From contig CAVDLN010000064.1 in the NCBI GenBank assembly GCA_963609805.1, positions 1 through 9,901 of the forward strand: a DNA stretch of 9,901 nucleotides. The letters run 5' to 3'. The number at the start of each line of letters is the position of its first letter. The first letter of the stretch is position 1. Below are positions 6,547 through 9,901 of this stretch, piece by piece. The position numbers and the translations under genes are program-made. The notes under the pieces are model-generated. The model was not told where the DNA came from. It searched no databases and saw nothing but the letters and a program-made list of their open reading frames with translations. Origin of the DNA: CAMEON01 sp963609805. Lineage in GTDB: Bacteria > Bacillota > Clostridia > Oscillospirales > CAG-272.

Positions 6547-6575
6547 ATTGTACATGAAAGTGTACGTTTTGTCAA
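6547..6575 (-). promoter_or_regulatory. Sigma-A promoter for the solute-binding protein gene, with a possible operator in the spacer
   Basis: On the minus strand TTGACA (6570-6575), a 17-base spacer and TACAAT (6547-6552). The plus strand reads GTACA (6550-6554), TGAAAG, TGTAC (6561-6565). This 5-bp inverted repeat overlaps the -10 and spacer and could be a repressor site. The promoter is well supported; the operator is a guess from symmetry. Confidence 0.88.
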
Positions 6576-6605
6576 GAGATTTCGTAAATTTGAAGAAATG
6601 AAAAC

Positions 6606-6615
6606 CACATATGTG
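6606..6615. promoter_or_regulatory. 10-bp palindrome between divergent promoters
   Basis: CACATATGTG is perfectly self-complementary and lies about midway between the two outward-facing promoters at 6547-6575 and 6667-6695. It is a possible binding site for a dimeric regulator. A 10-bp palindrome can occur by chance, so the call is weak. Confidence 0.3.
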
Positions 6616-6644
6616 AACACCTGCAGACAAAAAATGTAAAATTT

Positions 6645-6665
6645 GCGGAGAATTCCGCTTTTTTT
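6645..6665 (+). terminator. Short terminator-like hairpin just upstream of a promoter
   Basis: GCGGA (6645-6649), loop GAAT and TCCGC (6654-6658) are followed directly by seven T (6659-6665), then the TTGACA of the next promoter. It has the form of a minimal intrinsic terminator on the plus strand, although no plus-strand gene lies upstream. It may block antisense transcription coming out of the solute-binding protein gene, or the T-run may serve as an upstream promoter element. Confidence 0.45.
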
Positions 6666-6666
6666 C

Positions 6667-6695
6667 TTGACAAAAAAGGCGCCGTATGTTAGAAT
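6667..6695 (+). promoter_or_regulatory. Sigma-A promoter for the glycosyltransferase gene
   Basis: TTGACA (6667-6672), 17 bases, TAGAAT (6690-6695). The predicted leader to the ATG at 6778 is about 75 bases. This also shows that the in-frame ATG at 6643 lies upstream of the transcript and is not the start. Confidence 0.88.
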
Positions 6696-6777
6696 TCTGT
6701 CCGGAAAAAGACCCGCATGTGATACGGAGTACGGTTTGTCTGCACTGGCTGTGTGGGGTTTGAAAGGGAAATCGTAC

Positions 6778-7563
6778 ATGACAGTCGGCAACGAAAATTC
6801 ACTTGTACCGGTGACGGTAACGGTAATCATGCCCGTGTATAACGCGGAGCGGTATGTGGCGGAGGCTGTCCGCTCCGTTCTTGCGCAGACATACGGGGAG
6901 TGGGAACTTTTGATTATAGACGACGCCTCAACCGACCGCACGGCAGCGATAGCGGAGGACTTTGCAAAAGCCGATTCCCGCGTGCGGCTGATCCGCAACC
7001 GGCAGAACATGGGTGTGGCGTACACGAGAAACAAGGGGCTGGATATGGCGCGCGGCGCATGGGTTGCGCTGCTGGACGGCGACGATGTGTGGCACAGCGG
7101 GAAACTGGAAAAGCAGCTGGCGCTGTCGGAAAAGGCCGAGGCGGATATCCTCTACTGCTCCTACGCCATGACGGACAGAAACGGGGTGCACCGGTCGGAT
7201 TACATTGTCCCGGAAACGACATCATACGAGGCCATGCTGAGGAAAAATGTTCTGAGCTGCTCGACCGTGATGCTGTCCCGCCGCATTGCCGATTCCTGCC
7301 GGTTTCCCGTGAATTGCTATCATGAGGATTATGCCTATTGGCTCATGCTGCTGAGAAACGGATACAAGGCGGCTGCGTGCCGGGAGGTTCTGGTCGATTA
7401 CAGGGTCGTGAAGGGATCACGCTCCGGAAACAAAATCCGCTCCGCACGGCAGAGGTGGAGAGTATACCGGAAAATCGAAGGGCTTCCGCTCGGGAAGTCG
7501 ATTCATGTTTTCCTTTCCTATGCGTATTGCGGACTGGTGAAACACGGAAAGCGGGAAAAATAA
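6778..7563 (+). CDS. GT2 family glycosyltransferase (TuaG-like)
   Basis: The 261-aa protein is a GT-A fold family 2 glycosyltransferase, which moves a sugar from a nucleotide-sugar donor to an acceptor. The N-terminal strand is VTVIMPVYNAERYV (residues 14-27). The nucleotide-binding DDASTD is at 48-53, the metal-binding DGDD (DxD) at 100-103, and the probable catalytic HED at 182-184. The C-terminal part, with SRSGNKIRSARQRWRVYRK, resembles the TuaG group of teichuronic-acid and capsule transferases, so a surface-polysaccharide role is likely but the sugar is unknown. No membrane segment is clear, and it is probably cytoplasmic or membrane-associated. The ATG at 6778 was chosen because GAAAGGGAA (6762-6769) precedes it and the family begins here. 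It is alone on its strand with its own promoter and terminator. Glycosyltransferases usually sit in surface-polysaccharide clusters, so a single-gene unit is somewhat unusual. Confidence 0.9.
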   Translation: MTVGNENSLVPVTVTVIMPVYNAERYVAEAVRSVLAQTYGEWELLIIDDASTDRTAAIAEDFAKADSRVRLIRNRQNMGVAYTRNKGLDMARGAWVALLDGDDVWHSGKLEKQLALSEKAEADILYCSYAMTDRNGVHRSDYIVPETTSYEAMLRKNVLSCSTVMLSRRIADSCRFPVNCYHEDYAYWLMLLRNGYKAAACREVLVDYRVVKGSRSGNKIRSARQRWRVYRKIEGLPLGKSIHVFLSYAYCGLVKHGKREK

Positions 7564-7583
7564 AATTTCCCGCTTTCTTTTTT
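7547..7583 (+). terminator. Intrinsic terminator overlapping the end of the glycosyltransferase gene
   Basis: GAAAGCGGGAAA (7547-7558) pairs perfectly over 12 bp with TTTCCCGCTTTC (7566-7577), followed by six T (7578-7583). The stop codon TAA (7561-7563) lies in the loop, so the final Lys/Arg/Glu codons build the 5' arm. The same stem lies just downstream of the convergent cupin gene and may also stop that transcript, although its U-run on that strand is weak. Confidence 0.93.
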
Positions 7584-7592
7584 GATTTGGCG

Positions 7593-8036
7593 TCAGCCCT
7601 TTTCCGCAAGGGCTGCGTATTCCGCATCGGATACCGGCTCGCACCACTCGTTGCGGCACTCCTCTCCCGGCACTTCCACGGCAATATGGGAAAACCAGCT
7701 GTCCTTCTTGGCACCGTGCCAGTGTTTGACATTTGCGGGAATCCGTATCACACTTCCCTCATGCAGACTGACGGCCTCCTTTCCTTCCTCCTGATACCAG
7801 CCCTCTCCGGCCGTGCAGAGAAGCAGCTGCCCGCCGCCGCGTGCAGCGTGATGAATGTGCCAGTTGTTCCGGCATCCCGGCTCAAAGGTCACGTTCGCGG
7901 CAAAAAGCCCGCTGTGCGGATCTGTGAGGGGATTCAGAAACGAGTTTCCGATAAAATATTTTGCGTAGGCCGTGTTCGCCGCGCCGGTCCCGAAGGGGTT
8001 GTTCTTTTCAAATTCACTCTGTTTTTCGTATTTCAC
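7593..8036 (-). CDS. Cupin domain protein (metal-binding, carboxymuconolactone-decarboxylase-associated type)
   Basis: The 147-aa single-domain cupin carries motif 1 around GCRNNWHIHHAARGGGQLLL (residues 54-73), with His60, His62 and Gln70. Motif 2 is GSVIRIPANVKHWHGA (94-109), with His105. Gln stands where the general cupin pattern has Glu, which I recall as normal for this subgroup, often found next to or fused with carboxymuconolactone decarboxylase domains. The ligands suggest a bound divalent metal; substrate and reaction are unknown. I chose the GTG at 8036 because AAGGAGA (8044-8050) lies 7 bases upstream and the conserved region begins soon after with KYEKQSEF. Upstream in-frame ATGs at 8084 and 8123 lack such a site and overlap or crowd the preceding gene. 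It starts 34 bases after the reductase stop, so the two form an operon controlled from 8782-8812. Confidence 0.88.
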   Translation of the reverse strand: MKYEKQSEFEKNNPFGTGAANTAYAKYFIGNSFLNPLTDPHSGLFAANVTFEPGCRNNWHIHHAARGGGQLLLCTAGEGWYQEEGKEAVSLHEGSVIRIPANVKHWHGAKKDSWFSHIAVEVPGEECRNEWCEPVSDAEYAALAEKG

Positions 8037-8043
8037 GGTAACG

Positions 8044-8050
8044 TCTCCTT
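8044..8050 (-). promoter_or_regulatory. Ribosome binding site selecting a GTG start for the cupin
   Basis: The minus strand has AAGGAGA 7 bases before the GTG at 8036, a near-ideal site that decides for a GTG start over the upstream ATGs. Confidence 0.8.
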
Positions 8051-8070
8051 TTTCATGTTTTTCAAAACTT

Positions 8071-8748
8071 TCAGACTGTTGCATACCGGATCCAGACGGC
8101 ACCGCTTTCAAAGGACTGCACATCCGTGAGTTTCAGCGGCGTGACCGCCCTGTCTGCGGGCAGTCCGTCGAATACGGCACTCATGCCGCCGCGTCCGTCG
8201 ATGCCCGCCCCGATGAGAATGCTGATCTCGTCCAGAAGACCCGCCGCAAGAAATCCCGCGTTGATATGGCCGCCGCCGACAACTGCCATTCTCCGGACGC
8301 CGAAGGCATCCGCAAGGATTTCGCAGGCGCGCGGCAAATCAACGCTCTCCCCGCCGCAGGCGATCCAGGAAATATGCATTTTCTCGAGATACTCCAGATA
8401 TTCCCGGCTGACCAGCGGGCAGGTCAGTATCAGAACGGGATTCTCCTCACCGGACTGATCGCTCCAGAGCAGTGTTCCGTGTGTGTCAACTATGACCTCA
8501 TAGCCATCCGCGTCTGCCGCCTTAAAGTACGCCTTCCTGCCGAGCGGTGTGGCCGTTCCGCACGAGAACTTTCCAGGCAGAGCCATCTCGAGCTCAGCCG
8601 TGACGCGTCCGCTGACATGCGTCGGCACATCCAGCGCATTCAGGGTGCTGTAATATTCCTGCACGCCCGGCAGGCTCTCGGTCATGGCACAGTCTATCCG
8701 TCCGTCTACGGCTGTCATCATGTGGCAGATAATATAGGGTTTGCTCAT
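8071..8748 (-). CDS. RibD C-terminal / dihydrofolate-reductase-like family oxidoreductase
   Basis: The 225-aa protein begins MSKPYIICHMMTAVDGRID, the first strand and loop of the RibD_C/DHFR-like fold. VIVDTHGTLLW lies at 86-95, and VVGGGHINAGFLAAGLLDEISILIGAGIDG at about 156-185 matches the glycine-rich NADPH-binding region and the LLDEI strand of the family. Members are NAD(P)H-dependent reductases related to the pyrimidine reductase of riboflavin synthesis. With no deaminase domain or riboflavin genes nearby, a stand-alone reductase is more likely than RibD itself, and its substrate is unknown. The start is supported by GGGAGGA 7 bases before the ATG. It is the first gene of the operon with the cupin, behind a MerR-type promoter, which suggests a response to an electrophile, oxidant or drug (inference). 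There is no signal peptide, so it is cytoplasmic. Confidence 0.88.
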   Translation of the reverse strand: MSKPYIICHMMTAVDGRIDCAMTESLPGVQEYYSTLNALDVPTHVSGRVTAELEMALPGKFSCGTATPLGRKAYFKAADADGYEVIVDTHGTLLWSDQSGEENPVLILTCPLVSREYLEYLEKMHISWIACGGESVDLPRACEILADAFGVRRMAVVGGGHINAGFLAAGLLDEISILIGAGIDGRGGMSAVFDGLPADRAVTPLKLTDVQSFESGAVWIRYATV

Positions 8749-8764
8749 TGCATATTCCTCCCAA

Positions 8765-8780
8765 AGGGTATTTTCACCCT
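8765..8780 (-). other. Small inverted repeat in the operon leader
   Basis: AGGGT (8765-8769) and ACCCT (8776-8780) form a 5-bp stem with a 6-base loop, between the -10 and the ribosome binding site. No known riboswitch motif is seen. Confidence 0.35.
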
Positions 8781-8781
8781 A

Positions 8782-8812
8782 ACTATAAACCTTAAACCGG
8801 ACTTTAAGTCAA
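8782..8812 (-). promoter_or_regulatory. MerR-type promoter and operator of the reductase-cupin operon
   Basis: On the minus strand TTGACT (8807-8812) and TATAGT (8782-8787) are separated by 19 bases, two more than optimal. An inverted repeat CTTAAA-N6-TTTAAG (8791-8808) fills the spacer. A stretched 19-20 bp spacer with a centred dyad is the hallmark of promoters activated by MerR-family proteins, which untwist the DNA. The regulator gene is not in the window and may lie beyond the gap. Confidence 0.82.
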
Positions 8813-8890
8813 GAGCTTTCCCGAAATTAATCTTTTTCTCCGTTTCTTTATCCTGTCGGTTTGTGATTCTTTCGGTCCGCGGTATAACAT

Positions 8891-8923
8891 NNNNNNNNNN
8901 NNNNNNNNNNNNNNNNNNNNNNN
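8891..8923. other. Assembly gap of 33 N
   Basis: Thirty-three unknown bases separate GC-rich chromosomal-type sequence on the left from AT-richer integrase-bearing sequence on the right. The real distance and adjacency are not known. Any reading frame drawn across it is unsupported. Confidence 0.99.
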
Positions 8924-8952
8924 CTACTGGGTTTTCAGGGGTTCTTGTTAAC

Positions 8953-8974
8953 GGTTGTCCCCTTGGTTGTCCCC
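8953..8974. repeat. 10-bp direct repeat near the integrase end
   Basis: GGTTGTCCCC occurs at 8953-8962 and 8965-8974, separated by TT (12-bp period). Short direct repeats beyond the integrase gene can be arm-type integrase binding sites or part of the attachment site. No second copy elsewhere in the window was noticed, so the role is inferred from position. Confidence 0.5.
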
Positions 8975-9040
8975 GAGTAAATCGCGGTTTTCTATGCATC
9001 CTTCTTAAAATATCATAAGCCTTTTTCATTGAAATCGCAA

Positions 9041-9074
9041 TAGAAAAGAGTCTGACGACGATAATCATCAGACT
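9041..9074 (-). terminator. Intrinsic terminator after the integrase gene
   Basis: On the minus strand AGTCTGATGA pairs with TCGTCAGACT (plus arms 9049-9058 and 9065-9074), 10 pairs with one G-T wobble and a 6-base loop. It is followed by CTTTTC. It begins 17 bases after the integrase stop. Confidence 0.7.
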
Positions 9075-9090
9075 TCTTAACTTGTCGGTG

Positions 9091-9901
9091 TTACTCAGCG
9101 TTCACATACATTGTGCGGAATGTTTGATTCACAATAGATGATAATGCATCCGGGCTATTGTATTTAACCTTAGCGTATATATCCATTGTGATTTTGCTGT
9201 TTTCATGTCCGGCTAAGTACTGCACTGTTTTCGGATCAACACCCGCATAAATCAGGTTTGTAATATATGTGTGTCGCAGCTGATGAGGAGTTACCTGAAA
9301 GTCCAGGCTGTACACAACATTACTGTTGTGGGAAGCTTTCTCTCCGAGGACCGGCGTTATGGTATGCGTGATTTTTTGACCGTTTACGTACCTCACATAA
9401 GTTCGTTCCTTAGTACTTCGCGTTTCGATATACTTCCAAACTCTTTGAAATTGTGTATATGACAGTGCTTCGCCGTTCCTGTTTGCAACCACAAAACTCG
9501 ATTTGCTGTTTGCTTTTGCCTCTCTCAGACAATCGACTAATGGTGGCGGAAGCGGTATGTCTCTTCTTGCGGCCTTTGTTTTTAACTCATCGAGAATAAC
9601 AGGTCGATTATGCTCTGTGTGCCAAGCTCTTTGAACGGTCAAATACGGCGACTTTTCCTCCAAAAATACGCAGTCCCATTGAAGTGCAAGAATTTCTTCT
9701 CGACGCAAGCCGCAATAAAGACCTATCATAACAAATATATACGGCGGCAGTCCTTTGATGGCTGACAGAAGTTTTTCTACCTGCTCATCCGTTAATGCCT
9801 GCTTGGGCTTTGGTGTTTTTCCTCCTTTGGCTGACAGCTTTGCACATGGTGAGCTTTTAATGATGTTACTGTCCTGAGCTGATGTGAAAATCAGCTTATA
9901 C
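9091..9901 (-). CDS. Tyrosine recombinase / phage-type integrase, N-terminus missing
   Basis: The minus-strand frame stays open from the right edge to the TAA at 9091-9093, giving 269 visible residues with no start in view. An internal ATG at 9729 is not the true start, because conserved sequence continues upstream: a core-binding helix with FTSAQDSNIIKSSPC, then QALTDEQVEKLL. The catalytic domain is complete: Arg in GLRREE (codon at 9703-9705), the beta-hairpin Lys in ELKTKAARRDI, HQLRH (HxxR), LAGHEN (second His) and the nucleophilic Tyr in MDIYAKV. All active-site residues are intact, so it should recombine DNA through a covalent 3'-phosphotyrosine bond. The gene is AT-richer than everything left of the gap, a sign of transfer. 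With its terminator and the repeat at 8953-8974 beyond its 3' end, it probably marks the end of a prophage or integrative conjugative element extending to the right. Confidence 0.93.
   Translation of the reverse strand, partial: YKLIFTSAQDSNIIKSSPCAKLSAKGGKTPKPKQALTDEQVEKLLSAIKGLPPYIFVMIGLYCGLRREEILALQWDCVFLEEKSPYLTVQRAWHTEHNRPVILDELKTKAARRDIPLPPPLVDCLREAKANSKSSFVVANRNGEALSYTQFQRVWKYIETRSTKERTYVRYVNGQKITHTITPVLGEKASHNSNVVYSLDFQVTPHQLRHTYITNLIYAGVDPKTVQYLAGHENSKITMDIYAKVKYNSPDALSSIVNQTFRTMYVNAE

Noticed and set aside
7338..8129. A 263-codon plus-strand frame
   Set aside because: It overlaps the end of the glycosyltransferase, its terminator and the cupin gene on the opposite strand, all better supported.
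7972..9018. A plus-strand frame running across the N gap
   Set aside because: It is antisense to the reductase and cupin genes and depends on unknown bases; it has no supporting motif.
8745..9068. A minus-strand frame across the N gap with a repeated Arg-Gly-Gln-Pro peptide
   Set aside because: The peptide repeat simply translates the DNA direct repeat at 8953-8974; no ribosome binding site precedes a start and the frame crosses unknown sequence.
1..9901. CRISPR array, tRNA, rRNA or known riboswitch
   Set aside because: No regularly spaced repeats, no tRNA cloverleaf, no rRNA signature and no familiar aptamer core were seen in any intergenic region.

Overview
The window looks like the chromosome of an anaerobic Firmicute, most likely a gut Clostridia (class-level inference, genus unknown). 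Reasons: near-consensus sigma-A promoters with 17-bp spacers, strong AGGAGG-type ribosome binding sites, lipoproteins with short Firmicutes-type signal peptides, a DUF1292 gene, a Clostridia-type secreted tyrosine phosphatase and a large lipoprotein solute-binding protein. Positions 1-8890 are GC-rich and gene-dense. After a 33-base run of N (8891-8923) the sequence becomes clearly more AT-rich and carries a tyrosine recombinase, so the right end is probably a mobile element.

Layout. 1-566 (minus): N-terminal part of a P1/DmpA-family peptidase running off the left edge. 567-929: no protein gene; a structured RNA candidate on the minus strand with 6S-like architecture, then an intrinsic terminator at 614-653. 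930-1259 (minus): DUF1292 protein with its own consensus promoter. 1260-1540: divergent promoter region. 1541-4442 (plus): two-gene operon of a 574-aa lipoprotein of unknown function and a secreted lipoprotein tyrosine/phosphoinositide-type phosphatase, with a long hairpin at the predicted 5' end of the mRNA. 4451-4864 (minus): DUF2752 membrane protein, convergent with the phosphatase. 4880-4920: very strong 19-bp inverted repeat. 4970-6493 (minus): orphan ABC solute-binding lipoprotein. 6494-6777: two back-to-back sigma-A promoters. 6778-7563 (plus): GT2 glycosyltransferase whose last codons and stop lie inside its own terminator. 7593-8748 (minus): RibD_C-type reductase followed by a cupin, driven by a promoter with a 19-bp spacer and an inverted repeat typical of MerR-family control. 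8891-8923: assembly gap. 8953-8974: 10-bp direct repeat. 9091-9901 (minus): tyrosine integrase, truncated at the right edge.

How parts may work together. The lipoprotein-phosphatase pair is exported and acts outside the membrane, probably as one functional unit. The reductase-cupin pair looks like a stress or detoxification operon switched by a MerR regulator that is not in the window. The solute-binding protein has no permease nearby and must use a remote transporter or act as a sensor. The best candidates for new biology are the lipoprotein-phosphatase operon with its 5' hairpin, the RNA candidate at about 680-880, and the MerR-type switch next to an element boundary.
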